The notes: generated from the letters alone by a model not told the origin. 64,000 nt of DNA from Pseudomonadota bacterium (GCA_018242295.1 JAFECE010000001.1:1-64000), one strand, 5' to 3'; positions 1 through 8,597 are shown, numbered from the stretch's first letter. A program made the numbers and translations.

Positions 1-335
1 CCGGCGGCGCCGCCCTTGACGCCGAAGCACGGCCCGAGCGACGGCTCGCGCAGCGCCGCAATCGCCTTCTTGCCGATGTAGTTCAGGCCGTCGCTGAGGC
101 CGACCGTCGTCGTCGTCTTGCCCTCGCCCGCCGGCGTCGGACTGATCGCCGTGACCAGGATCAGCTTGCCGTTTTTGTTGGATTGAATCTGATCGATGTA
201 AGCGGTGGAGACCTTCGCCTTGGTCCATCCGTACGGAATGAGCGCATGCGACGGCACGCCGATTTTGGCTGCGACTTCGGCGATCGGCTTAATCTTCGCT
301 TCGCGCGCAATCTCAATGTCGGACTTCACAGACAC
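1..335 (-). CDS. ftfL: Formate--tetrahydrofolate ligase, N-terminal part (cut by window edge)
   Basis: ATP-dependent ligation of formate to tetrahydrofolate, giving 10-formyl-THF; in methylotrophs this is the entry of formate carbon into the serine cycle. About 111 codons are visible of a family that is usually near 557 residues. The N-terminal [13 protein letters not shown] segment and the nucleotide-binding TPAGEGKT loop (residues 67-74), followed by the [17 protein letters not shown] stretch, are diagnostic. The GTG at 335 is chosen because GGAGG lies 7 bases upstream; no ATG fits. A promoter-like site with a perfect palindrome lies upstream at 398-426. The serine-cycle genes on the same strand begin about 12 kb away. 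Confidence 0.95.
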   Translation of the reverse strand, partial: MSVKSDIEIAREAKIKPIAEVAAKIGVPSHALIPYGWTKAKVSTAYIDQIQSNKNGKLILVTAISPTPAGEGKTTTTVGLSDGLNYIGKKAIAALREPSLGPCFGVKGGAA

Positions 336-397
336 GGGTTTTCCTCCGAGATATCTTTTTTTATTGGCAATGCACCAATAGTGTGGGGCGAGCCGGG

Positions 398-426
398 ATA
401 TTGAACTGCCACAGGTGGCACGCCAA
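398..426 (-). promoter_or_regulatory. Candidate ftfL promoter with palindromic operator in the spacer
   Basis: On the minus strand TTGGCG (421-426) and CAATAT (398-403) are separated by exactly 17 bases, a fair match to the alphaproteobacterial CTTGAC-17-CTATAT form. The spacer holds a perfect 14-base inverted repeat TGCCACCTGTGGCA (407-420). A regulator bound there would block RNA polymerase, so repression is the natural guess. The promoter call is by eye; no copy of the palindrome was seen upstream of sga. Confidence 0.4.
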
Positions 427-581
427 GCACCTGCGGCCAAAAATCCGGTTTCGGCTTGGGTGTCCGGCGGGACATCCGCTGATGCCTTAGTTAGCGAAAT
501 GGCGCAAGATCCTCCCGCGTCGCGGCACATCGGGAGAGAGATGCGAGAGCCCGGTACTCGCTCGCGCAGGGGGAAGACGCT

Positions 582-1775
582 TTGGAGGAACTCACCGATC
601 TATCGCTCGCGTACGCGCCGCGCGCTCTGCAGAGGAAAACTCTGCGCCGGCGTGTTTACGAGGTCATCGAGACCGGCCACGGCGAGAGCTTGGCCAGCGA
701 AATCTTTGATGTCTTCATCGTGATGCTCATTCTGCTGAATGTCGGCGCCTTCGTTGCCGAGACCGTGCCGAAGCTCAGAGCGATGTGGGGACGCGAATTT
801 TATTATTTCGAATGTTTCTCGGTCGCGATTTTCACCGTCGAATATCTGTTGAGGCTTTGGACCGCCGTCGAAGTTCCCTACCTGTCGCGCACTGGGCCGT
901 GGCTGGCCCGGTTGAAACTCGCGCGGAAGCCGGCATTGATCATCGATCTTCTCGCGATCCTGCCGTTCTATCTCAGCGGTCTCTTCGCAATCGACCTGCG
1001 CGTGCTCCGGACGCTGCGGCTGCTGCGGTTCCTAAAGCTCTCCCGTTACTCGCCCGCGATGTACACGCTCATTCGCGTGCTTTCGAACGAGCGCCGCGCG
1101 CTGCTCGGCGCCGGGCTACTGCTGGCTGCGGCGCTGCTCTTTTCGGCAACGCTGATGTATTACGTCGAAGGCGAAGCCCAGCCGGAAAAATTCGGCAGCG
1201 TGCCGGACGCGGCATGGTGGGCGATCGCGACGTTGACAACGGTCGGCTACGGCGACGCGACACCGGTAACTGCCCTTGGAAAAATCGTTGGCGGCATCAC
1301 GATGATCACCGGACTTTGCATTCTCGCGCTGCCGGTCGCCATCATTTCAACGGGCTTCGCGCAGGAGCTGCAGCGGCGCGACTTCGTCGTTACGTGGTCA
1401 CTGATGTCACGGGTGCCTCTGTTGGCGCGGCTCGACGCCAGGGAGGCCGCCGAGATCATGCCTCTCCTCCAAGCGCACAATCTTCCGCCGAACTTTGAAG
1501 TGGTGAGGAAAGGAGCGCCCGGCGACGCCGTGTACTTCATCGCATCGGGCAGGCTTGAAACGCGCACTGATGACGGCGAGCGCGTTTATGTGGCGGGCGA
1601 TGTCTTCGGCGTTGCGGCCATGTTCGATGAGAGCGTGCACCGAGATGCTGTCATCACATCGTCAAAATGCCGATTGCTGAAGCTGCAACGGGACGATTTC
1701 CATCGCCTCGCATCCAAGCAACCGCATATCGCGTCGCATATTCGCAATCTCGCGACCAACTTTCGCGACGCCTGA
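582..1775 (+). CDS. Six-TM potassium channel with C-terminal cyclic-nucleotide-binding-type domain
   Basis: Inner-membrane K+ channel, 397 residues. S1 is at about 42-62, an arginine-rich S4-like helix at 138-155 (repeated R every third or fourth residue), and the pore loop carries the selectivity filter TTVGYGD (219-225) between two hydrophobic helices. After the pore, a linker leads to a cyclic-nucleotide-binding fold at about 280-390. Order and the QPEKFGS pore entrance resemble rhizobial MlotiK1-type channels, but a full voltage-sensor-like S1-S4 is kept here. The phosphate-binding cassette is degenerate: the usual FGE glutamate is Val344 (FGV), while the following arginine (Arg354) remains, so cAMP binding is uncertain. 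The start is TTG at 582; the first later ATGs would cut S1. Confidence 0.88.
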   Translation: MEELTDLSLAYAPRALQRKTLRRRVYEVIETGHGESLASEIFDVFIVMLILLNVGAFVAETVPKLRAMWGREFYYFECFSVAIFTVEYLLRLWTAVEVPYLSRTGPWLARLKLARKPALIIDLLAILPFYLSGLFAIDLRVLRTLRLLRFLKLSRYSPAMYTLIRVLSNERRALLGAGLLLAAALLFSATLMYYVEGEAQPEKFGSVPDAAWWAIATLTTVGYGDATPVTALGKIVGGITMITGLCILALPVAIISTGFAQELQRRDFVVTWSLMSRVPLLARLDAREAAEIMPLLQAHNLPPNFEVVRKGAPGDAVYFIASGRLETRTDDGERVYVAGDVFGVAAMFDESVHRDAVITSSKCRLLKLQRDDFHRLASKQPHIASHIRNLATNFRDA

Positions 1776-1790
1776 AATCCGGTTTTTGGG

Positions 1791-1826
1791 AAAAACAAAA
1801 AAGCAGCGGGTTCGAGAACCCACTGC
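1791..1826 (-). terminator. Rho-independent terminator of the small secreted-peptide gene
   Basis: A hairpin at 1803-1826 (GCAG and GGGTT arms with one mismatch, loop CGAG) is followed on the minus strand by a run of T broken by one G (1802-1791). It lies 28 bases after the stop of the gene at 1855-2022. Confidence 0.75.
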
Positions 1827-1854
1827 CTTCTCTGAAAATCGAAATTTTCGGAAA

Positions 1855-2022
1855 TTACTTCTTCACGGTGCAGGTTTTCGTGGCCTTGTCCCACGTGCCC
1901 TTGGCCTTCTTGCAGTCGGCCTTGGTCTTCGGAGCTGCATCGTCAGCATAAGCGACGACCGGAGCCGAAACGGCCAACAGAAGACCGGCAACAACTGCGC
2001 CGCTGAGAATCTTGGAAATCAT
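1855..2022 (-). CDS. Small secreted lysine-rich two-cysteine protein (55 aa)
   Basis: A 55-residue protein with a clear signal peptide: a Lys near the start, a hydrophobic core at about 8-22, and a likely cut after AYA (residue 26). The mature part is about 29 residues, rich in Lys, with two cysteines (37 and 51) that could form a disulfide across a GTWDKATKTC segment. The ATG at 2022 has AAGGAGA seven bases upstream, and a terminator follows, so it is a complete single-gene unit. The function is unknown to me. I recall similar short Cys-Lys-rich periplasmic proteins in Hyphomicrobiales, but I cannot name a family. Confidence 0.75.
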   Translation of the reverse strand: MISKILSGAVVAGLLLAVSAPVVAYADDAAPKTKADCKKAKGTWDKATKTCTVKK

Positions 2023-2249
2023 GTGTCTCTCCTTCGCGTTTCTTTCGGCCATGACGGCCGTAAGGCAGCGCTCAATACGGAAGGTTCTTTGCCAGTTTCT
2101 GGCGGCCAGTATACATTTGCGTAAGGTTCGCGAGCGACACACAGATGCAATTTCGATCAATGAGTTGCAGTCATTCGGAAAATAGCTTCCGCACCTCCGC
2201 GTGCACACGAAGCAACATCGAATTGAAATAAAAATTTCGCGAAACGCGT

Positions 2250-3038
2250 TCAGCCGACGGCTCTGACGACGAGCACGGTCGCATTGTCCTGATAAGGCTC
2301 GCGCAATGCTTCGATCGCCCGGATTATCGCTTTGGCGACGGCGGCCGCACCATCCTTCGCGTAGCCCTGAATGAGGCGAGCGATTTCACCCGTTTCGAGT
2401 GTCGCAATACCGTCGCTCGCCAAGACGACATAATCGCCAGGCTCCAATTTCAGCGGCTGTTGCGAAACATCGAGAAGATCGATTTCTTCGCCCGTCACCG
2501 CCGATCGCAACATATGGCGACGCGGATCGTGACGGGCTTCGGCCGCAGTCAACTTGCCTTCAGCGACCATCCGATCGAGTTCGGGCGCGAGTGAATGGTC
2601 TTCGTTGAGGAGAGCCACCTCGCCGCGCCGAAATAAAAAGAGCGGGCTGTCGCCGACGCTGACCCATTCGATGCCAGCCGGTCCGAAAGCGGCGCCGATG
2701 AGCGTCGAACCCATTCCCGCAAGGAGCGGGTTCTCGGCGATTTTGGAGGCAACGGCGGCATTGGCTGCGCCCAATCCGGAAACGAGGCGCTCACCCACCT
2801 CGCCCCGCGCCGAGGCGACGAACTCCAGAAAATTTTCGCAGACCGTTTTGCTTGCGAGCGCGCCACCGGCATGCCCGCCCATGCCGTCGGCGAGGACTGC
2901 AAACCCGCCTCGATCGTAGCCCGGGCCTTCGCTCGACATAGCGACAGGCTCGCCGCCCTCAGACATGAAGGCAGCCGTATCTTCCTGATAATCCCTGGCT
3001 CCGCGCGTCGCGGCGATTGCGTGCTCGAACGGCGGCAT
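2250..3038 (-). CDS. PP2C-family Ser/Thr protein phosphatase
   Basis: Metal-dependent protein phosphatase, 262 residues, no signal or membrane segment, so cytoplasmic. PP2C motifs in order: RDYQED (15-20), ADGMGGHAGG (50-59) with the metal-binding Asp51, GMGST, VGDSPLFLFR, EDHSL, LASDGI and DNATVLV (from Asp251). It is the compact bacterial form seen with PpkA/PknB-type kinases. Its ribosome-binding site AAGGATCG overlaps the stop of the upstream FHA gene, which suggests translational coupling, and the kinase gene sits 1.8 kb away on the other strand. The likely job is to reverse the phosphorylation made by that kinase. Confidence 0.93.
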   Translation of the reverse strand: MPPFEHAIAATRGARDYQEDTAAFMSEGGEPVAMSSEGPGYDRGGFAVLADGMGGHAGGALASKTVCENFLEFVASARGEVGERLVSGLGAANAAVASKIAENPLLAGMGSTLIGAAFGPAGIEWVSVGDSPLFLFRRGEVALLNEDHSLAPELDRMVAEGKLTAAEARHDPRRHMLRSAVTGEEIDLLDVSQQPLKLEPGDYVVLASDGIATLETGEIARLIQGYAKDGAAAVAKAIIRAIEALREPYQDNATVLVVRAVG

Positions 3039-3045
3039 TCGATCC

Positions 3046-3846
3046 TTAAGCTTCGGATATCTCGGACCAGTCGAAGTCGCTGCCGCAGAACGGCAGGAAT
3101 GCGACTTGCGTGCGTCCGAATGTTATTACGTCCATCGGCTGCAACGGCACGGGGCCTGCCGGTCGCTTGTCGTTCACTGAAACGACATTCGTTTTAGCAA
3201 GATTTGGCACGAAGAGGAAAGACCGATCGCTGGAATCGTAGCGCACATATGCCTGCGCTTCGTTCGAAATGGTCTCATCGCCAAAGTCGAGCGGAATACG
3301 ATTATCGGCGGATCTGCCAACGGTGTTGTTGCCCTCGAAAATCGGCCGGTAGGAGCCGAGGCCGGGGCCGCCGACGACGATCAGGAAGCCGACGACGGGA
3401 TCTCGCTCGAACGCGCCATGTTCGATTTTCTGTTTGCCGCGGACGAGAACCGTGCGCGCGGGCGCCTCGGGCTCGACTTTCCGCGGCTTGGCGGGGTCCG
3501 GGCGGATAACGCGGGTCGTCGGCGGCGGATCAGTCTCATTCTGACCAGCAGCGCGATCGGGCATTTTGGGCTCCGGTGGTGTGCGCGCCAAACGTGCGGC
3601 TTCCTCGGCACTTGGAATCTCGGGCGCGGGCATGGCAGGTGGCGACAGCTTCTCTGCCGCCGCGACGGCCGGCGCTGCGGAAGCGGCTGGCTGAGGAGCG
3701 GCGGGGTTGGCGCGCGCAGCTCCAGCCGGCGCCGTATCATCGCGGCCCGCAGCCATCAGCGCATCCCGCAACGAACCCAGAAATTTGTGCTGCTTCACGG
3801 CTTTTGCCTCGTTTCCCGCCGTCGCATCCCCGCGCTCGATCGTCAT
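3046..3846 (-). CDS. FHA-domain protein with long Pro/Ala-rich N-terminal region
   Basis: A 266-residue soluble protein. Residues 1 to about 150 are low-complexity, rich in Ala, Pro and charged residues, with several Thr that could be kinase targets. The C-terminal third is an FHA (phospho-threonine-binding) fold: a TVGRSADNRIPL segment gives the conserved Gly-Arg, then ISNEAQAYV, and later TNVVSVND. The pattern is degenerate: the usual Ser-x-x-His is SNEA and the NG turn is NV. The ATG at 3846 has GGAGG ten bases upstream. The gene is followed after 7 bases by the phosphatase gene and preceded by a second FHA gene, so the three probably form one transcript. Confidence 0.85.
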   Translation of the reverse strand: MTIERGDATAGNEAKAVKQHKFLGSLRDALMAAGRDDTAPAGAARANPAAPQPAASAAPAVAAAEKLSPPAMPAPEIPSAEEAARLARTPPEPKMPDRAAGQNETDPPPTTRVIRPDPAKPRKVEPEAPARTVLVRGKQKIEHGAFERDPVVGFLIVVGGPGLGSYRPIFEGNNTVGRSADNRIPLDFGDETISNEAQAYVRYDSSDRSFLFVPNLAKTNVVSVNDKRPAGPVPLQPMDVITFGRTQVAFLPFCGSDFDWSEISEA

Positions 3847-3951
3847 TAAAATCTTCCTCCCATTTGAACAAGCACAGACTGTTTCAACGCCACACTGTTC
3901 CCCGGAAGCATGAACCGGAACCTGGACGGAACCTTGACCGCAAACCGAGCA

Positions 3952-4590
3952 TTATCCGAACCCGGCGCGAAAACGCAGCTTCCCAGGGCCGAGTTCTATG
4001 AGGTCGCCATCGTTGAGGCGCGCCTCGCAGCAGCGCCTGCCGTTGACGATCAACCCGTTGCTTTCCACGCCCGTCAGGTCGGTAATGTGCCAATCGTCGG
4101 AATCACGATGGATCGCCGCGTGATAGCGATGCACGGATCGGCTCGAGATGCGGATGTCGTTGTCGTGTTCGCGGCCGATTCGAAGCATGTCGCGCGGGAT
4201 TGCACATCGCGTTTTGGCGCCTTTGCTCTCGATTTCGACGAAGGGAAGACGGTTGCGGCTGCCTGGAGTATTCGCAACCTCCGCATCGAATTTTTCGTTG
4301 CGCCCCGGCCGGAAGCGCAATGTCGCCTCGGGCGAGCGGCGAAACGGCTCCGATATTTTCATGAACATCGTCAGAAGCGGCAAAACCGTCGCGAGAATAA
4401 CGCCGAGCATCAATGCGGGCGCTGCCCGATAGCCGTCAGAAAATAATGTTCCGGCCCCGCGCGCGAAACGGAGGGACGTATCGATCACAGTATCTGCGCC
4501 GCTTGCGTGCGCGGGGAAAGTCAAGACTGCCATGGCCGAGAGAATCGCCGTACCCGCTACGGCGCATCGAGTTCCGGAAAGCTCGTGCAT
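3952..4590 (-). CDS. Membrane-anchored FHA-domain protein
   Basis: A 212-residue protein. A hydrophobic N-terminus (about 8-27, ending in PAHA) looks like a signal or first membrane helix; a second strong helix follows at about 65-90 (ALMLGVILATVLPLL). The C-terminal half is an FHA domain: LRIGREHDNDI, SSRSVHRYHAAI and ESNGLIVNG. The phospho-Thr-contacting Ser of the usual SxxHA block is His here (SVHRYHA), while the Arg and the Asn-Gly are kept. With two helices the FHA domain would face the cytoplasm, where it could recruit a phosphorylated partner to the membrane. I chose the ATG at 4590 over the TTG at 4605. It is divergent from the kinase gene. Confidence 0.85.
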   Translation of the reverse strand: MHELSGTRCAVAGTAILSAMAVLTFPAHASGADTVIDTSLRFARGAGTLFSDGYRAAPALMLGVILATVLPLLTMFMKISEPFRRSPEATLRFRPGRNEKFDAEVANTPGSRNRLPFVEIESKGAKTRCAIPRDMLRIGREHDNDIRISSRSVHRYHAAIHRDSDDWHITDLTGVESNGLIVNGRRCCEARLNDGDLIELGPGKLRFRAGFG

Positions 4591-4826
4591 CTGATTCGTG
4601 CCCAAATCGCGTCAGGCGAATAAGGTTTGCAGATGGCGGCGGCAACATGGCCCAAAGGCGACACCATGGGGATTTATTCATCGCGGGTTCATCGCCCGTC
4701 GATACGCCACATTCTTGCGCCATTGGGACAAAACAGAGACAAGATTAGCACTTCGTCCGACAGCCTTCGTCAGGACGATCCGAGGCCTTTCATCACGAGC
4801 GCGCGGACGGCACGCGCACGAGGATC

Positions 4827-7175
4827 ATGACGCAGCTTGTCGCTTTACCGGACGGCACGGAGCTCGCGGGCGATTATAAAATCGTGCGTGTTCTCGGCGC
4901 GGGCGGCTTCGGCGTCACGTATCTTGCGGACGAGCCCGAACTGACGCGTAAAGTCAGCATCAAAGAATACTTCCCGAGCGATTTCGCGCTTCGAACGGAG
5001 AGCCTCGAAGCGACGCCGCGCTCGGAGGGTTGTAAAGGCGATTATAATTGGGGTCTCGATCGCTTCATCGAAGAAGCGCAGACGCTCGCGAAGTTCGACC
5101 ATCACAACATCGTCAAGGTGCACCGGATCTTCCGCGCGAACAACACCGCCTACATGGTGCTGCGCTTCGAGGAAGGGAAGAACCTCAAGTCCTGGCTGAA
5201 AGACCTCGGGCGGGCACCGCGCCAGAAAGAGCTCGATCAAATCGTAGCGCCATTGCTCGATGCGCTCGAGGTCATCCACAAAGCGGATTTCCTGCATCGC
5301 GATATCGCGCCCGACAATATCATCATCCGCAACAACGGCGATCCGGTGCTGATCGACTTCGGCGCCGCGCGGAGCGACATCGCCGCTCATTCGAAGACGA
5401 AGACCGTCTCTGCGCTCGTCAAACCCGGCTACAGCCCCTACGAGCAGTATGCCGAAACGAGCCGTCAGCAGGGCGCCTGGACCGATATCTACGCATTCGC
5501 AGCCACCCTTTATCATGCGGTGACCGGTAAACGGCCACCTGACTCGCCATCGCGGATGCTGAAGGACGAGATGATCCCGGTTCGCGAGGCGGCGCTCGGC
5601 GGGTACCGCGCGACGTTCCTCGACGCCATTCAACAAGCTCTTTCGCTAACGCCGGACGGACGGCCGCAATCGGTCGCGGCATGGCGGGGCGCACTTCTCG
5701 CGCCGGAGCCCGAAAAACCCGGTCTCTTCCAGCGCTTCAAGGAGAAGACAGAAGTCCGCCGCCGCAGCGACGAGGCGCAGCGCGCGGCCGAAGCCATCAC
5801 CATGACGCCTGTGCCGCCGCCGCCCGATGCTCCGGGCCCCAAAGGCGTGCTATTGGATTTCGTCGATGCCTTGAAGAGCCCTTCCGCGGCGAAGCGGCAA
5901 GCCGCTCAGGCTGCGCCGCCTCCGGCAGCTCCCCCAGCGCCAGCGGCTGCGAAGAAAACATCCCGCGCGGAAAAAGCGAAGGCCGAGAAGGCCAAGGTTG
6001 AGAAGGCAAAACTGGTAGAGAAACTGCCGCCAATGCCTCCGCCGCCGCGCGCCGTCGCCGAGAAGGTGAAGTCCAAACCGAAGATCCGTCCGAAGCCGGA
6101 CGTTGCGCGGCGCCCGTTTCTGCGCCGGCTGACGACGCGGCTGATGATCGCCGCGGCGGTCGCGGGCGTCGCGTTTGCCTACCACGATCGCATTCCGCAG
6201 GTCCTTATGACTCGCGGCAATGCCATCACCACGGGCACGATCTCGAAGCCCGCCCCGAATGCCGATCCGTCGCTGACGCAGACCGCCGAGATCAAGGCAT
6301 TCGATAGTGCCATCGAGGAACTCGCACTCAGCGGCAACGGACGTTTGATCGTGACGGCGTCGGGAGAACCGACGCTCAAAATATGGTCGTATGATTCCCA
6401 CTATCAGCAGGGCACGATCCCGCTTGAAGATGGACCGGCGACCTCGCTCGCAGTGCGGAACAACCGGGTTGTGACCGGGCATGCCAACGGCGCGATCGCC
6501 GTCTACGATCTGGAATCGCGGCATCGCCTTTTCCGGTTCAAGCGCAATGACGCGACGGTATGGTCCGTGGCGTTCGCCGGTTCCGAGGACCGCATCGTCG
6601 CGGCGAGCCACGACTGGAGCGTCGCGGTGTGGGAAACAGCGTCGGAGAGTGCTCCGGCCGCCGTCCTCGAAGGGCATGAGAACGCCGTTCAGGCCATTGC
6701 ATCTGATACGGCTGGCCAGTGGATCGCATCGGGCGGCGCCGATCGCGCCATCAGGATTTGGAACGCGGACACACGCGATACGCGGCGGATCTATCGCAAC
6801 AATTCCGATTACATCTCAGCGCTCGCGTTCTCGCAGGACGGGACGATGCTCGCCGCGGGAGGCCTCGACGGCTCGATCAAGCTTCTATCGATGAACTCCT
6901 ATCGCATGCAGCGTTCGCTCGGCGGCCACACCGCGCGCATCACGTCCCTCGCGTTTTCAGGTTCCGACGATTTGATGGCGTCCGCGTCCGAGGATGGCGT
7001 CGTGCGGATCAGAAGCCTGAAGCGACTCAGATCCTATCTTCCGCTCACCGGGCCGGGTTCCGGCGCAAAGACCGTTGCGTTCTCCATCGACGGACATACG
7101 CTTCTGACGGGTGGTCAGGATGGCGTCGTCAGGTTCTGGTCGCTGCCGGAAGCACAGATTGCGCAACGCAATTGA
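4827..7175 (+). CDS. Membrane Ser/Thr protein kinase with C-terminal WD40 propeller
   Basis: A 782-residue Hanks-type kinase. The N-terminal kinase domain (about 15-290) has the glycine loop LGAGGFGV (23-30), catalytic Lys46, HRDIAPDN (157-164) and DFG (177-179); the loop Lys of HRDxKxxN is Ala. A charged Pro/Ala/Lys linker (about 290-430) leads to one membrane helix (about 436-453) and then a WD40 propeller (about 488-780) with recognisable IKIWS, IRIWN and VRFWS strand ends. The topology puts the kinase in the cytoplasm and the propeller in the periplasm, a receptor-like arrangement. GAGG sits just before the ATG. It is divergent from the FHA-FHA-PP2C genes, which supply a phosphatase and phospho-Thr readers. 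Confidence 0.93.
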   Translation: MTQLVALPDGTELAGDYKIVRVLGAGGFGVTYLADEPELTRKVSIKEYFPSDFALRTESLEATPRSEGCKGDYNWGLDRFIEEAQTLAKFDHHNIVKVHRIFRANNTAYMVLRFEEGKNLKSWLKDLGRAPRQKELDQIVAPLLDALEVIHKADFLHRDIAPDNIIIRNNGDPVLIDFGAARSDIAAHSKTKTVSALVKPGYSPYEQYAETSRQQGAWTDIYAFAATLYHAVTGKRPPDSPSRMLKDEMIPVREAALGGYRATFLDAIQQALSLTPDGRPQSVAAWRGALLAPEPEKPGLFQRFKEKTEVRRRSDEAQRAAEAITMTPVPPPPDAPGPKGVLLDFVDALKSPSAAKRQAAQAAPPPAAPPAPAAAKKTSRAEKAKAEKAKVEKAKLVEKLPPMPPPPRAVAEKVKSKPKIRPKPDVARRPFLRRLTTRLMIAAAVAGVAFAYHDRIPQVLMTRGNAITTGTISKPAPNADPSLTQTAEIKAFDSAIEELALSGNGRLIVTASGEPTLKIWSYDSHYQQGTIPLEDGPATSLAVRNNRVVTGHANGAIAVYDLESRHRLFRFKRNDATVWSVAFAGSEDRIVAASHDWSVAVWETASESAPAAVLEGHENAVQAIASDTAGQWIASGGADRAIRIWNADTRDTRRIYRNNSDYISALAFSQDGTMLAAGGLDGSIKLLSMNSYRMQRSLGGHTARITSLAFSGSDDLMASASEDGVVRIRSLKRLRSYLPLTGPGSGAKTVAFSIDGHTLLTGGQDGVVRFWSLPEAQIAQRN

Positions 7176-7386
7176 GCTTTGCCGTTGACGATTGCCCGCG
7201 CGTGCTTGCGGGTGGAGGATGCCTTCGCTAAACCAGCTAGCGCGTCGCGATATGATCTGCGGAATGCCTCGGAAACTTGCCCGGATACTTGGGGGCTGCG
7301 CTTTGGCGACTACTTTGGCGACAAAGGGACGCCATCATTCGCCCCAAACTGACTAGAGCGAATCATCATGCTGGGAGGAGCGCTCG

Positions 7387-8541
7387 ATGTTCGGGTGGCG
7401 TAGACGTAGCGAAGGCTTCGAATGGCGTGAGTATGTGCGCACGACGGTTCTCGTGCGCCGTGCGGACCGGCAGCGCCGTGCCGAAGACATCCGCGTCGCC
7501 GCGGCCTCCAAGCTCAAGAACGCTGCGGACGCCGGGGTCGAAGCGGGCCGCGCCGGTGTCACCGCCGCTCGCTCAAAGCTTTCGCGATTGCTCTCGTTCC
7601 TCGTTGAAGCGCTTCTCGATTTCGCGGTGGCCGCCTTTACCGAGCTTTCGCGTTGGGGGAAATTCTTCTGGGGGATCGTAAAGGATTCGCTCGGTGGGCT
7701 TTTGCAGCCGCTGCGCGAGGCTCTGCGCGTTCCGGTCGATGCGGCGCGCGACAAGGCGAAGATGATGCCGGATGTCGCCCGCAATTTCCCGATCAAGGCC
7801 CATCATCTCATCACCGCGGCGCTGGCTATCGGGCTGATCTACGCTGGCGGCCCCATGCTTCGCAGCGCTGACGGCGTCGGCGCGGCCGCAGTCGATATCG
7901 CGCCGAGCGGCAGCGGATCGCAGCAAGTCACGATTTCATCTGAGATTTCGGGTCAGGCGGCGGCGATAACCGGCGATGTCATGCGGGTCGACGGCACCAC
8001 CGTCCGCATCGACGGAATCGAGGCGCCTTCCGCGCTCCAACCCTGCTACCGGGCGAACGGCCGCAAATGGAATTGCGCCGCGTCGGCTCGATCGGGCCTC
8101 AGCAAGATTGTCCGCGGACGCGTCGTGACCTGCACCCGTTCGGGACAGGATGATGCCGGTCGCACGCTCGCGCAGTGCGCCGTCGACGGCTCGGATATCG
8201 CGACGCTGATGGTGCGCAACGGGTATGTTTTCGCCGTCAGCTCGTATTTCAGCTCGCTCGGAAGCGAGGAAACTGCCGCACGCAACGCCAAAGCCGGCAT
8301 CTGGCAGGGCGAAGTGGTCCGCCCGCAAGCATGGCGCGACCAGACGTGGGAAGCGGCCAAGCGGCAAGCGCCAGACGGTTGCCCGATCAAAGGCGTCCTC
8401 CGGGCGTCGTCAAAAATCTACGCTTTGCCGTGGTCGGATGCCTATGCCGGCGCCAAGGTACGGCCGGAACGCGGCGAACGCTGGTTTTGCAGCGAGGATG
8501 AGGCCAAGGCCGCCGGCTTCTCGTCGTCGGACCGCTCCTGA
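7387..8541 (+). CDS. Membrane-anchored nuclease-fold (SNase-like) protein, probably not a nuclease
   Basis: A 384-residue protein. Residues 1-130 are charged and helical with coiled-coil character. A membrane helix lies near 138-158. A staphylococcal-nuclease-like (SNc) fold follows at about 190-300, then a Cys-containing tail with the CPIKG...YALPW...RWFC pattern that I associate with rhizobial SNase-like proteins. The catalytic core is altered: where SNase has R-x7-E, this protein has VRIDGIEAPS, so the catalytic Glu is Ser and a Ca-binding Asp is Thr; the second Arg (AGRTLAQC) is kept. A strong GGAGGAG precedes the ATG. It follows the kinase gene by 210 bases on the same strand and may belong to that circuit. 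Confidence 0.8.
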   Translation: MFGWRRRSEGFEWREYVRTTVLVRRADRQRRAEDIRVAAASKLKNAADAGVEAGRAGVTAARSKLSRLLSFLVEALLDFAVAAFTELSRWGKFFWGIVKDSLGGLLQPLREALRVPVDAARDKAKMMPDVARNFPIKAHHLITAALAIGLIYAGGPMLRSADGVGAAAVDIAPSGSGSQQVTISSEISGQAAAITGDVMRVDGTTVRIDGIEAPSALQPCYRANGRKWNCAASARSGLSKIVRGRVVTCTRSGQDDAGRTLAQCAVDGSDIATLMVRNGYVFAVSSYFSSLGSEETAARNAKAGIWQGEVVRPQAWRDQTWEAAKRQAPDGCPIKGVLRASSKIYALPWSDAYAGAKVRPERGERWFCSEDEAKAAGFSSSDRS

Positions 8542-8565
8542 ATCCGGACCGGCCATCCCCTACGC

Positions 8566-8597
8566 AAAAAAATCCCGCAGCCGGGGGAGACTGCGGG
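8566..8597 (-). terminator. Rho-independent terminator on the minus strand (ends candidate sRNA)
   Basis: A perfect 7-bp stem CCCGCAG/CTGCGGG (8574-8580, 8591-8597) with a 10-base loop is followed on the minus strand by seven T's (8572-8566). The T run is on the wrong side to serve the plus-strand gene ending at 8541. Confidence 0.75.

Noticed and set aside
336-581. A folate-type riboswitch in front of ftfL
   Set aside because: I looked for a THF-riboswitch-like fold in the leader but saw only a short ATTGG/CCAAT hairpin, not enough for a call.
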